Below are positions 1 to 11,030 of a stretch of DNA of 64,000 bases, one piece after another (the first letter of the stretch is position 1; each line of letters begins with the position of its first letter). The notes beneath the pieces were generated by a model. It was not told the origin of the DNA, made no database searches, and saw only the letters and a program-made list of their open reading frames with translations. Source of the DNA: Lepidodermella squamata (lineage: Eukaryota; Gastrotricha); contig JBLDXI010000042.1 of assembly GCA_047495785.1 (NCBI GenBank), positions 2,542,001-2,606,000 on the forward strand, written 5' to 3'. The position numbers and the translations under genes are program-made.

Positions 1-38
1 GGTTCGGAGTCAGAAGACGGTGTTGATGTCTTCATGGC

Positions 39-413
39 TTATTTCGAGCTGGTGTACTTGGTGACGGCCTTGGTACCTTCTGAAACGGCGTGCTTGGCAA
101 GCTCGCCAGGCAGAAGGAGACGCACAGCCGTTTGTACCTCTCGACTGCTGATGGTGGCCTTCTTGTTGTAGTGGGCCAGGCGCGACGACTCGAGAGCGAT
201 GCGCTCGAAGATGTCGTTGACGAACGAGTTCATGATGGCCATAGCCTTGCCGGAGATGCCGGTGTCAGGGTGAACCTGCTTCAACACCTTGTAGATGTAG
301 ATGTTGTACGACTCGCGGCGGCGATGACGCTTTTTCTTCTCACCAGCGGTCTTCGGCTTCGCGGCCTTCTTCGAACCCTTCGAGGCAACTTTACCAGTAA
401 CCTTCGGCGACAT
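39..413 (-). CDS. H2B: histone H2B
   Basis: Core histone that pairs with H2A in the nucleosome. The 124-residue protein has a Lys-rich tail (starts [13 protein letters not shown]), then the H2B fold with the hallmark run [19 protein letters not shown] and the end [13 protein letters not shown]. There are no introns, as in replication-dependent histones. The start at 413 is chosen because the upstream extension is not H2B-like, and because the leader AATCAATCATC just before this ATG is nearly the same as that before H4. It is transcribed divergently from H2A. Its 3' stem-loop would lie to the left of base 1 and is not in the window. Confidence 0.97.
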   Translation of the reverse strand: MSPKVTGKVASKGSKKAAKPKTAGEKKKRHRRRESYNIYIYKVLKQVHPDTGISGKAMAIMNSFVNDIFERIALESSRLAHYNKKATISSREVQTAVRLLLPGELAKHAVSEGTKAVTKYTSSK

Positions 414-807
414 GATGATTGATTTAGATTGTAAGCGGTGATAAAGCGAAAAGTTAATACAACTTCCGAACAATCTAGGCACGCAATTTCGCTATCGTTA
501 TAACATCCGGTCGGCATTAGCGCGCGCGTCCTGTTACGCTAACGAGTGTGGCGTTTCAAATTAAGATGCGCACGTGCCTCGCAGCCAATAAATTTCGAGC
601 AACGACGCGCGCGCGGTAAAACTACGCAATTTGATTGGCTAATAAAGTAGTAAACACCGAGTTTGAAAATTTGAACTTTTTAAATTGGAAAATCAACGCC
701 AAAGTGGGGTATATAAGAGAAAATCAGGTGCTCGGCAAAATTTGTTCGTGCTCAGACTGCAAATTTCGCATTCTTTTCGCTTTTAAAACTCAACAACATC
801 ATCAACA
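414..807. promoter_or_regulatory. divergent H2B/H2A promoter
   Basis: This 394-bp intergenic stretch drives both genes. A clear TATA box (TATATAAG, 710-717) faces H2A. A TTATAA-type element at about 497-504 faces H2B. CCAAT-type motifs occur in both orientations (about 592-597 and 632-639), with CG-rich runs between them. The H4/H3 spacer repeats the same motifs (ATTGGCTA and runs of CGCG), which suggests shared S-phase control. The regulatory roles are inferred. Confidence 0.75.
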
Positions 808-1251
808 ATGTCCGCTCCAGCTGCTGGTCGTGGTAAGGGAGGCAAGGCTAACCGCCAGAAGGCCAAGACGAAGTCATCGCGTGCTGGTCTCCAATTTCCG
901 GTCGGTCGTATCACCCGTCTGTTGAAGCGCGGTAACTACGCCGAGCGTGTCGGCGCAGGTGCGCCCGTGTACCTCGCCGCCGTCATGGAGTACCTGGCAG
1001 CTGAAGTGCTCGAGTTGGCCGGTAACGCCGCTCGTGATAACAAGAAAACGCGCATCGTGCCTCGCCACATCCAACTGGCCATCCGCAACGACGAGGAGTT
1101 GAACAAGCTGCTGTCGCACGTTACGATTGCTCAGGGTGGTGTTCTGCCCAACATCCAGACCGTCCTGCTGCCCAAGAAGTCGGCTGAGGCACCCGCTGCC
1201 AAGCCGGCGTCTGGTGGCAAGAAGAAGGCCGCCGCTAGCCAATCTCAGTAA
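808..1251 (+). CDS. H2A: histone H2A, extended C-terminus ending SQSQ
   Basis: Core histone and partner of H2B. The 147-residue protein starts [13 protein letters not shown] and has the canonical H2A fold: [19 protein letters not shown], then [39 protein letters not shown] and the acidic-patch region DEELNKLL. It is longer than typical H2A (about 125-130 residues) and ends in a Lys/Ala-rich tail closing with SQSQ. H2A.X proteins end in SQ-acidic-hydrophobic. Here the SQ dipeptides are present but the following acidic and hydrophobic residues are not. There are no introns. The gene has both a histone stem-loop and a downstream AATAAA. Confidence 0.97.
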   Translation: MSAPAAGRGKGGKANRQKAKTKSSRAGLQFPVGRITRLLKRGNYAERVGAGAPVYLAAVMEYLAAEVLELAGNAARDNKKTRIVPRHIQLAIRNDEELNKLLSHVTIAQGGVLPNIQTVLLPKKSAEAPAAKPASGGKKKAAASQSQ

Positions 1252-1291
1252 GCGACATCATCATCTGGCAGCTTTTCAAAAAGCATGAACC

Positions 1292-1307
1292 GGCCCTTTT
1301 CAGGGCC
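1292..1307 (+). terminator. H2A 3' histone stem-loop
   Basis: GGCCCTTTTCAGGGCC is a perfect 6-bp stem with a 4-base loop, the form bound by SLBP on replication-dependent histone mRNAs. An AATAAA follows at about 1355, so the transcript could also be polyadenylated. Confidence 0.95.
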
Positions 1308-1379
1308 ACAAGTTATTGCAACAGTGTAATAAAAGTCATTCCCGTTTCAAAAGAAATAAATTTGATTTGAAAAACAAAT

Positions 1380-3023
1380 TACAATTTCCGTGACTCGTAT
1401 CAGTCTCGATGCACATCACGCCAACTTTTTGTCTATTGTCGTCGTTTTCTCTCGATAAATATTGTCTTGGCAGGGAAAGCAGACATCCTTTAATAATTAA
1501 CAACATTAATTTTTAACAACTTTAGCGTCATCCGATGTCGCATTTGACATGGGTGTTTACCTATTGTTCATGTGAGGCAAACAAAGCGGGGAACGATGCC
1601 GGAATTATTATAAATTCAATGTTTTCTGACTTACGCCGCCGCGCCGTATAGCTGTCGAGCTAATATTATATTCATTGGAAAATGCAAAGTGAAGCAGGAT
1701 TATACTGGCAGTCGAAAATTCTGAGCAACTGAGCCAAGCCACTATTAAGCCGTAAAGTCGAATTCCAGCTGCTGATCAAGCCTTATTTAAGCGCTATTTT
1801 CAACAATAATTCAATCCAGCTCACTAAAAATATAATTAATTAGCCTTTTATTATTTGAATGATTTACTGCGCGGCGTTTATCTGGTGTTGCGAGACCGTG
1901 AAATAAGATGGGGAATGGGGGAGAAAGATCCCGCCGGAGAGCAGCGGCAAAAACAAGATATAAATTTACTTTCTTGAAGTTGGAAATATTTCGGAAAACA
2001 TAAAATGAAGCTGAGAACAGCAGAATCAAAGTTCGAGGCGGAATCGACGCAACTCATGTCTGTCGCAGGAAATTCGTGCAGAATTATAATTTTGGCTGAA
2101 AAATATAGAAACATAATATATCTGCCATAAATTCATGTGAAATTATTATTGAGAATATTCATTTTATATTTAAGAATGCTGCCTTCTTTCACAGTTCTTA
2201 TGGCGATAAAAAATTGGAAATGAAAAACCGCTTTTTCATGATTTTTTTTCCTCTCGAAGTTCCTCATAGACGAAATTTTCAAACGCTGAAAGGAAATAAA
2301 TTTTTTTTCAAAATTTTCAATTTCCTGAAGCTTTTCCAGAATCTTCATAAAGATCGCCGATCTCGAGATAAACGGACGGGGTTGGTAGTGCAATAAATTA
2401 ACTGCTTCCTCGCCAATCGGTCGAACTTCTACTGAACCGTAATACACCTTAGTACTGAACCTGCGGAATTTTCAGCTGAATACAACCGCGCTGTCAGGTT
2501 TCAAACGGTAAAAAGTCAATGTTCGAAAAACCATCGAAAAAACATTTCCGATGATGAATAATTTGATTTTTTATTTAGCTCATGAGTGTTTTAACTAATG
2601 CGATCGAGCGAATTCTTTTCTTGCATTCTGCCTTTCCCTTATTGTCATAATTAATTTATATCTGTAAGGCTCGTAAGGATAACAGCTGACTGTACGCATA
2701 TTGCCCGCAGTAAAATTGTCCGAAAAATAAACACTGAAGATGATCGCAGAATTTCCGATGAGCTTAAATTATGCACAGCTTTTGAGCGCGCGAGTTCGAC
2801 TTGAACGCCGATCGTTGACCAGGCTACAATAGAGCTTGTATCTATGTGGATAAAGTAAATATTGTAAAACAATGGCTCCTATTTGTTAACTGGCGAAGTT
2901 CAGTATGACGAAAAACTGAACTGACCGACTTCGATGTCTCCACACGCTCCAGTACATACTACTGGTTTTTAAATAAAGAAGAACAATTTATTCGAAGAAA
3001 AGCTATTTAAAAATATAAGCTAC
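1380..3023. other. gene-free spacer
   Basis: About 1.6 kb of AT-rich sequence. I see no convincing spliced or unspliced gene. The few open frames have low-complexity composition and no recognisable domain. Confidence 0.5.
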
Positions 3024-3292
3024 ATGAAGGCTGAAGTATTACTCTCGATAACCTTGTTGGTCGAGTTCAGCCTTGTCATTGGTAATTGTTATTTTAATTA
3101 CGAAATATGCTAATGTTCTGAATACTTTAAGTTGGCGTTTACGGTGGTGGCGGCGGAAGTTACTACTATACCCCGTTTTGCGATCAAAGCGACAAAAACA
3201 TAAAGTGCGAACATGGAGGCACCTGCGTTTATGGCAAATACTGCTTTTGCACAAGCCCGAACTACGGCGTGTACTGCAAGAACGGTGCGTAA
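3024..3292 (+). CDS. small secreted EGF-like peptide, two exons
   Basis: Predicted 72-residue secreted protein. Exon 1 (3024-3081) encodes the start MKAEVLLS and a hydrophobic signal peptide. A 50-bp GT-AG intron (3082-3131, phase 1) follows. Exon 2 (3132-3292) encodes a Gly/Tyr linker and one EGF-like domain with six cysteines in the EGF order, including CEHGGTC and CFCTSPNYGVYC. Nothing follows the domain except a short tail, so the mature product would be little more than a single EGF module, as in secreted growth-factor-like ligands. No receptor or pathway can be assigned. The match of exon phase, intron length and cysteine spacing supports the model. Confidence 0.75.
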
Positions 3293-3957
3293 CATTTTGA
3301 GTGAATGATAATTTCGACTTGGAACGTCCCGTGGCGTCTGTCCCGAGGCGACGACATTATTATCATAAACTATATATAAATCTTAGCAATTATCGCAAAC
3401 TATTGCCAAATATCAGATACTAAGTGAAAGTGAATCCCAAGCTCAGATTCAAACTTCAAACCAAATTTTAGAAATCTGAGCGCAAAAACTTCGTTATAGC
3501 CCTTTTTTACGCAAATTAGTACTTACCATATTTTACGAATTATAAGAAACTGTCCTCCAATTTTTTCAAACGGGGTTCAAGTCCTGCCGGTATTTCGTCG
3601 TCGGTCGTGCAGCCAAAAGTATCATATCCAAGATTTTTAATTTTGAGATAAATCGGAAAACAGCTATATTTTCAAAATTTTCTATAAAATATGTCACGAG
3701 TCACTAGTCGAATAACGGGGTAGTTAATCACGGCGGATTGAATGGTGCCATTTTCTTGAAGCTGGCTATTTTTACCGGTGATGCACCGTTTTCGCGCCGC
3801 CGCGTCGAGACATCGGTTGGACATAATACTGTTTTTGTACTTTTTTCTGGTTAGTAAATTTTGTTAGGTCGCGGCTCGATTCCTCATACCCACATAACCT
3901 TTTTTAAGCTATTTTATTTTTAAGCGTGGACCAAGAGGATAATTGTTTCACTTGGTA
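3293..3957. other. spacer
   Basis: About 0.65 kb with no supported coding gene. A GGCTCGATTCC B-box-like motif (about 3868-3878) followed by a T-run is present without a convincing A box. Confidence 0.4.
3913..3918 (-). terminator. poly(A) signal of the 50-residue gene
   Basis: AATAAA on the minus strand about 40 nt downstream of the stop codon of the small basic ORF. Confidence 0.5.
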
Positions 3958-4110
3958 TCAAAATCGCACTCCTGTGGTTCGATTTCTCATGCACGCGATC
4001 ATCTTCAACACATTGGCGATGTCAGCAGCGTCCAGGCCCCTCAGAGCCTTGAACAGGGAAAGTGTAGGAGCTGCCTTCTTCTTCTTTTTCCCGCCTTTAT
4101 TGCCGGCCAT
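3958..4110 (-). CDS. 50-residue basic small protein, unrecognised
   Basis: Short open frame starting MAGNKGGKKKKKAAPTLS, followed by a probable helix (LSLFKALRGLDAADIANVLK). A polyadenylation signal (AATAAA at 3913-3918 on this strand) lies about 40 nt past the stop, which suggests a real transcript end. The Lys run resembles a nuclear or nucleic-acid-binding tail, but I recognise no family. It could also be the first exon of a longer spliced gene. It lies between H2A and H4. Confidence 0.4.
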   Translation of the reverse strand: MAGNKGGKKKKKAAPTLSLFKALRGLDAADIANVLKMIACMRNRTTGVRF

Positions 4111-4440
4111 CGTAAGAAGTAGTTAAGTAAGTGTACCGCTACAGTAGCGCAAGCAGAAACACAAATACGTGTAAAAACCTCAGAAAATTTAATATTCAAT
4201 CGCAGATCAATGAAAATCTGCTGTTTTGAATTTTCCTGTTTTGAAATTAGCCCAACTAGAGGGGCCGTTAGGTTTAGCCCCGAGAATGTGTTTGGGCTTG
4301 TCCGGCAAAAAGCGGCAGATTTTGTACGTTAATTTCAAGTTTGAATTCTTATGCGACACCGTCAATATTTTTTTCTTCATATCGGCTGATTTTATTCAAT
4401 TGTTCACCTCATTTGGTTTAACACTGTTGCAAAAACTTGT

Positions 4441-4456
4441 GGCCCTGAAAAGGGCC
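4441..4456 (-). terminator. H4 3' histone stem-loop
   Basis: On the minus strand this reads GGCCCTTTTCAGGGCC, identical to the H2A and H3 stem-loops, about 50 nt past the H4 stop codon. Confidence 0.95.
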
Positions 4457-4505
4457 GGTTAGGGCTGATGACGCTGATGTTGAGAGCAGTCGATTGATGG
4501 TGATC

Positions 4506-5496
<991 letters not shown>

Positions 5497-5530
5497 GCGT
5501 CTGTCACCGGAATAAGTCCTCACACCGACC

Positions 5531-5546
5531 GGCCCTTTTCAGGGCC
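5531..5546 (+). terminator. H3 3' histone stem-loop
   Basis: GGCCCTTTTCAGGGCC about 35 nt past the stop, with AATAAA signals about 45-55 nt further on. Confidence 0.95.
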
Positions 5547-5726
5547 ACAAGTTTTGCATCAGTGTATTCAAACCTGTAATATTGTTTTACGAAATAAAAT
5601 AAATTTTGCCTGAAAAATAACGCCGAGCCGAGTTAAAAAAGGGATTTATTTCGGAAACAAGCATAGGTGCGTCATATTGATCGTTTTGAATTCAATTCAG
5701 ATTCATGCTCAGTCACTTTTCGCTCA

Positions 5727-5942
5727 TCAGTTTTTCAATTTTCCGACACCGATGTAAGCGCAAACGTCAATTCCATCGTCGCACGAGGCGAAAGGCCCCT
5801 TCCAGCACTTGACCGCGCAGTTCGAACCGCTCATGTTTGAACAGCCTTGGTAGCATTTCGAGGTGAAGACGAACAGAATAGTCGCGACAACTAGAAGCAG
5901 TACAAAGGCTACTGGAGCCCCGATGCAGCAGAGAAGCTTCAT
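5727..5942 (-). CDS. small Cys-rich secreted or membrane peptide
   Basis: 71-residue single-exon protein. A strongly hydrophobic stretch after MKLLCCIGAP (about residues 6-27) could be a signal peptide or a membrane anchor. The remainder has six cysteines in a regular pattern, C-x3-C-x7-C-x3-C-x7-C-x6-C, which suggests two or three disulfides and possibly a helical-hairpin fold. I cannot assign a family or function. An AATAAA at about 5645-5650 on this strand supports the 3' end. It lies just downstream of H3, on the opposite strand. Confidence 0.6.
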   Translation of the reverse strand: MKLLCCIGAPVAFVLLLVVATILFVFTSKCYQGCSNMSGSNCAVKCWKGPFASCDDGIDVCAYIGVGKLKN

Positions 5943-6534
5943 TATTCTGTTGAGGTTTCAAAAAATAACAATCTAAAATAAATATTTATTTTTTTCTGGG
6001 AGCGTTAAGTTGTTCTTCCGTAAATAAACAGTAGGTATCTAACAGTTTTGGTAATTATCATGAATATTCTGGTAATAAAAATTAAGAAGCTCTGCTAAAA
6101 ATTAAGAGCGCAGCATCTGCACACCGAAAATGATTAACTGAATAAATTTTGGTATTTTATGGCCCGAAAATAGAATCCAATGGCCAGAATTGAAGCGAGG
6201 AGGCGAGGCTTTCATGCGTAATCTATCTCAATTATTTCGGAAAATATGGCTTTGTACTGCTGCCAAGATGTGGGAAGCAGATCGCTAACACGCGATTGGT
6301 TTCTTGAATGAGTAATAGCTGATTCGGCAAAAAACAGCTATTATTCATCGTATTGTTTTTATTCTTATCGGAAGTTAGCCATAAAATTGTCGCTCATCCT
6401 ATGCGACACGTGCCCTCATTAACGATGGTGCAACCGGGTCATAAAGCTGCACCGCCCGCCGTTCAGTCGCGTTGTTTGCAATACGATAGCTTTTTTTGTC
6501 ACATTACTCGATTTTTGTCATAAAAATCACAACA
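5943..6534. other. spacer between the Cys-rich peptide and the first acidic secreted gene
   Basis: About 0.6 kb of AT-rich sequence serving as a divergent upstream region. No gene is seen. Confidence 0.4.
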
Positions 6535-7221
6535 ATGGTCTTGTCTCATAAATCAGCTGTATTTCTGTCGATTTTACTCCTGATTTTCGGCGCGGCATCG
6601 GCCGAGTTTCCCGGATCTGGTGATGGAGAAAAGGAGACGGTCAATGAGGAAACAGTCGTTGTCTCAACTATCCCAGTTACCACTGCAATGCCGACGTCAC
6701 ATCTTCCGGAAGGAATAATAGAGAAGGAAGGCTTTCTCAACGACACCAAGTCCGCTGATGACGGGTCCAGCCATCGTGACATCGTGAGTGATCGGAGTAA
6801 GATGGGAGATTCGCCATTTAATGGTCCTTTAATCAGGGGACTAGCGGCGGCGGATGATGAAAGTGGAAATAAGTCGACGGTCACCCACAAAATTATCGAA
6901 GACGGCCATGACGATGTGGAGTTGCAGCCTCATTCTGGCGAAAACATTGATGATTCGGCATTACCTGCGGCTCCTGAACGGCAACTGGCGGGCTCTGTTT
7001 CAGAGTCAAAGTCGAAACAAGACCCACCAGGACCGGCTCCTCCGCGCGAAAAGCCAGTAGCAAGCCAGCAAAGTGAGACCAATAACTCAGCTCAAGATCG
7101 CCTAGGAGGTTTGTGCTACTTTCACATAATATTTTATTGTCAAATTTTCCTATTTTTTTCTACAGTTTACTGCAGCGTAATCGGCCTCGCTGTGGGTTTG
7201 GTCGTCGTCAGTGTTTGGTAA
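6535..7221 (+). CDS. secreted acidic low-complexity protein 1, hydrophobic C-terminal tail
   Basis: 209 residues from two exons (6535-7108 and 7166-7221). The start MVLSHKSAVFLSILLLIFGA is a signal peptide. The mature part is polar, acidic and Ser/Thr/Pro-rich with a few N-glycosylation sites and no recognised fold. It ends in a short hydrophobic segment (VYCSVIGLAVGLVVVSVW) with no basic tail after it, as expected for a GPI-anchor signal or a tail anchor. The first mature residues (EFPGSGDGEKET) resemble those of the next gene (PFPPAGNGEKDY), so the two look like tandem paralogues. The 57-nt intron is in frame: if retained it would add 19 mostly hydrophobic residues. Confidence 0.7.
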   Translation: MVLSHKSAVFLSILLLIFGAASAEFPGSGDGEKETVNEETVVVSTIPVTTAMPTSHLPEGIIEKEGFLNDTKSADDGSSHRDIVSDRSKMGDSPFNGPLIRGLAAADDESGNKSTVTHKIIEDGHDDVELQPHSGENIDDSALPAAPERQLAGSVSESKSKQDPPGPAPPREKPVASQQSETNNSAQDRLGGLCYFHIIFYCQIFLFFSTVYCSVIGLAVGLVVVSVW

Positions 7222-7658
7222 AACGGAGCTTGGAAAAATTACCTATAACTATAGCTTTACTTCTTTACTGTTGTTGCTGTTTGAATTTAAATGAGAAGCT
7301 TGCGCTTGTTTGATTTCTGATGTTGATGATTGGTTTGATCAGATTCTGCTGGAAAATAAAATTTGATTTTTTTTAATCACGATTTATTCCGACTCGGGAA
7401 ATTCTCACGACATAAATGTTCAAGAGTAAGGAAAAAGGGAACTGTAATCCCACCTGACTGCTGATATATAATTTATGTTCGGCATATTTTTCCACTCACG
7501 TTCGCTACCACCAGGAACTACCAGCCTGAACAGCCAGAATAAGCATCCTGGGAAATAAATTATCGCGAGAGTTCAGAACTAGACTGAATTTATTGCAGCT
7601 GCCTTCTCGTTTTAAAACCATTATTAAAAGCTGTATTTTTAATAATTAAATAATTAGG
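7222..7658. other. spacer between the two paralogous secreted genes
   Basis: An AATAAA at about 7353 fits the end of the first gene. Nothing else is seen. Confidence 0.4.
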
Positions 7659-8668
7659 ATGAAGGGACACTGCAATTCGATTTTATTCTTGATTTTAATC
7701 CCAGCGATAGCAGCTCAGGAACCTTTTCCTCCCGCTGGAAATGGCGAAAAAGATTACGAGACTGCCTACAATGCTGTAACTGCGGGTTCGATAAAAGATT
7801 CAGGCATTCGAACCCCGGCCAACAGCGTGATGCCAGTTGATAGCGCGTCGACTAAACTGGATTTGTCCTTAATCACCCTGGAGCCGAAATCGAAAAATGG
7901 GGAAGATCGAGCTTCAAGCTCTGAGAATAACGTGGTGAAATTTCCGAAGAATGCGCAAACTACGAGAGCTATCGAGAGCTTTCAAAAACAAGAACTTCCC
8001 ACCGAATCTCCGAAAATCGAGAAGCCATCCCTGGTCCAAGCTTCGCCCATACCGGTTGCTGAAAAGTCTTCAACCTTCGTCGAAGATGTTGCCAACAAGA
8101 CGCGAGGTTCAACTGCAGAAGAAAATTCATCAACCAAATTGTTTTCTAGTCCTGATACCACGACAATTATCCCTGATCGTGTTACAGTTAATGAGGTAAC
8201 AAAATTAAAGACAGCAGATTTAAGCACAACGATCGAAACGATTGACCCAAATTACGGTCAAAGAGAGGTCAGCGATTCGAATCCAGCGACAACTAAATTC
8301 GCGAACGGTTTTAATCCCGCTGTCGAGGTAGGCAGTGAAGCAGATCTGCCTTTAGTTCCAATTGCCCCGAAACACATTGCGCCCTTAATTATCGATGATG
8401 ATCGAGCCGAGGCTTTCGAACCCAAGAAAGCTAATCAGGAACGCCTAATTGCAACAAAATCACCTATCACTGAGAGTAGCGGAAATGGCGCCAACACCAA
8501 GGCTGTCAATCTCGAGAAATTTTGGGTCGATCCTAAAAAATCGGAGGCAGAAATCCGTAGGCTTAATCATTTCGAAATTCTCACCACAAAATTATTTGTG
8601 TTTCAGCTCGCCGAGATCGTTCCTGTATCATGGCTCTTTTATTGACTGCTGCGATTTTCGTCTTTTGA
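7659..8668 (+). CDS. secreted acidic low-complexity protein 2, hydrophobic C-terminal tail
   Basis: 319 residues from two exons (7659-8556 and 8607-8668). The 50-bp intron is phase 1, the same phase and relative position as in the upstream paralogue. The signal peptide begins MKGHCNSILFLILIP. The body is disordered and Thr/Ser/Glu-rich with several NxS/T sites. After the splice the frame shifts into a tail of one Cys and a hydrophobic run (SCIMALLLTAAIFVF), a plausible GPI-anchor signal. Reading through the intron would instead end at 8645 without this tail. The function is unknown; a surface-coat role is a guess. Confidence 0.7.
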
Positions 8669-11030
8669 AATGAAGAAGAAATAATGATAGAAATTCGAGT
8701 TTTATCTGACAATTTCGTTAATTTTGCTAATTTTCTGGCATTCAAAGGTCAGGTAGCTGGATTAATAAATTTCCGAAGAAATACGCACATAATGACACAT
8801 TTTTCGTCGTCGTTTTTCCGAGTAATTTTTTGCTTTCAACCATTTTTTTCCGTGCGCTGATTTTTTGGTTGTGAATCATGCACATATCGGCGCGTAGCCA
8901 TTGCGTCGCCTCCTGATCACGGCGTGACAGCACTTGCTTTCACGCTTCAGCGGATATTTAACTTCATGTCGAAATGGGCTTTTTCACAGCTTCAAGCATT
9001 TTTTAGCAGTGACAATAAGACCAAAATTCGCTTAAAACACACTGTTTTCAATTTTCAAACTCGTCAAACCGTTGTTACCTGATGTTATTCATACCGGCCG
9101 GTATTGGCAACGAGTGAATCCCGAATCCCTTTGGTGAGGCGTTTTCGATTTCAATTTCACCGACATGAAATCCGCAAACAATTTGAAGTCTTTGAAAATA
9201 ACGTCAGGTTTGCCAACTTTCTTACCAATCTCTTTGATGTTTCAAAAGTTTAATTTTAGCTGTTTTGATGCTGCGTGAGCCGATCGACACAAAACTCTGC
9301 GTTTCAAGTTTCAACCCGTCATTTATACAGAAGACAACGCCAAGAAGATTCTGTTTGTCTATTCTACCTCTCTCTGTTTAAATTTCATCTTGTAGATATC
9401 TTTGTTACCCTTTTGCCCGAAGGTTTTGCCGTTTTGCATGAGCCAGGGCCAATTTATTATATAATATTAATCTTTAAAGGCATCTAAAAACCTATTGGTT
9501 GCATTGGTTTCCTTTAAAGTTCATTTTCAAATTTCACTTGCGATCTTCTTTCGATCTGATTGCAATCTCAGCAGCCCTAGTTTTTAAATAATTAATCAAA
9601 ATTATTATACAACAAAAATAGAAAAAATCGTTTCTTGAAATATCTTGAAAAAAATTCTATTAAACAGTGGAGATTTGTGCTTCGTGTGGAATTAATGCTT
9701 CAATTTCCTTTTGTAAATCATTCAGCACAACGCTTCTGTCAGTTCACCTGTATATATTGTAAATATAATTAAAGTGCTATCATTTCCTCTCCTAACTGTA
9801 AATAGCCGTAGGTAATATGCCATCGCGCATTATATTTTTCTTCTAGTAATATGGATGGCTGAGTCTTGTCAAATTGTGTTCTATGTTCTATGTTACGCCT
9901 GACCTTGTATAATGTCTGTGAAAAATGTGCTGCTAAAGTCTCTTTCAACCGTGTCGAATCGTTCATCGATCGTCGACAATCCTTAGACTAATGTTTTATC
10001 TTTCATTGACCTAATTATTTCACTTTCCTCACTCCTCACTTCTCCTCACTTTCGTGTGCTTCTTCTGTTGATGCCTACTAAAATATTTAAAAGAACATGC
10101 ATTGTTCTGTCGAAATTGTATTTGATTTTTCCTCATTTCCTCATCATGTCTCGATTTCAATTTCTCCTTTGGACTGGCCACCTTGACCTTGCTGTCTATG
10201 ACGCCTGGCCACCATTCAAATTATTATGATGCTAAAAAAACTGTTGAGAATGATACAAAACTCGTGAGATAGAGCGCTAAAAGTGTCAGGTTTCGCTCTG
10301 ATTCTGTGAAAGCTACCTTTCATCTATTGAATGAATTTGATCAAAAGCCTTCGTGTCTCGATGACAAATTGTCAATTATTCGCATCGCCTATTCGTTTCG
10401 TGCGACACTGAACTAATTGCTCTGGCTGATATACAATTGTTTTTGCTCAAAAGAAATAAACTCACATTTGCTGCACAAAATTGTTTTCAATCGTTCATTT
10501 TTTATTTTTTTCCCTCATTTTCAAGTCAACAATATTTTTGGCTACTTGCATCATCGTGCAAATCAAACTGAGTAATAATGACACGTTGCGGAAGAAACGG
10601 AACATAAAATTCACGATTATTTGGAAGGTTTCGAAAATGCTTCGTGAAGTCAGTGAGGAAATAACGTTTTGAAAATGAGAGTCAAACTTAACACCGGCAC
10701 TTTTTTTAATGTTCTGCGACTACAACAACAATCGGGCGATAGGAGAAGCAGAAACTAACGTGAATAAACTAGAGTTGAGAGTTCATTTTGATATCACACG
10801 TGATTAAATGTTAAGACACCTGAATGCGTACTGGTTGTATTTCACGATAATGACTTCAAAGCAGATGATTTCATAATACTCTAATGAAGCGACTATTTTC
10901 GAGGTTTTAAAAAGTTCTCGTCTAACAAGGATGCAATTTTATTATAATCAGTTATAATATCATAAAAATCACGAAAAATGCTATAATATTTGCATATATT
11001 TATATATTGGTGAGGCATTCACAATTTCAC
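8669..11030. other. gene-poor spacer
   Basis: About 2.4 kb, AT-rich, with no gene that I can support. Short frames (for example 9275-9487 and 10481-10672) lack splice partners and domains. Confidence 0.45.

Noticed and set aside
874-1242. Long antisense frames over histone, perlecan and MTHFR exons
   Set aside because: They are shadows of strongly conserved genes on the other strand; GC-rich third positions keep antisense frames open.
3860-3990. Possible tRNA from B-box-like GGCTCGATTCC and GGTTCGATTTC
   Set aside because: No convincing A box or cloverleaf stems at tRNA spacing.
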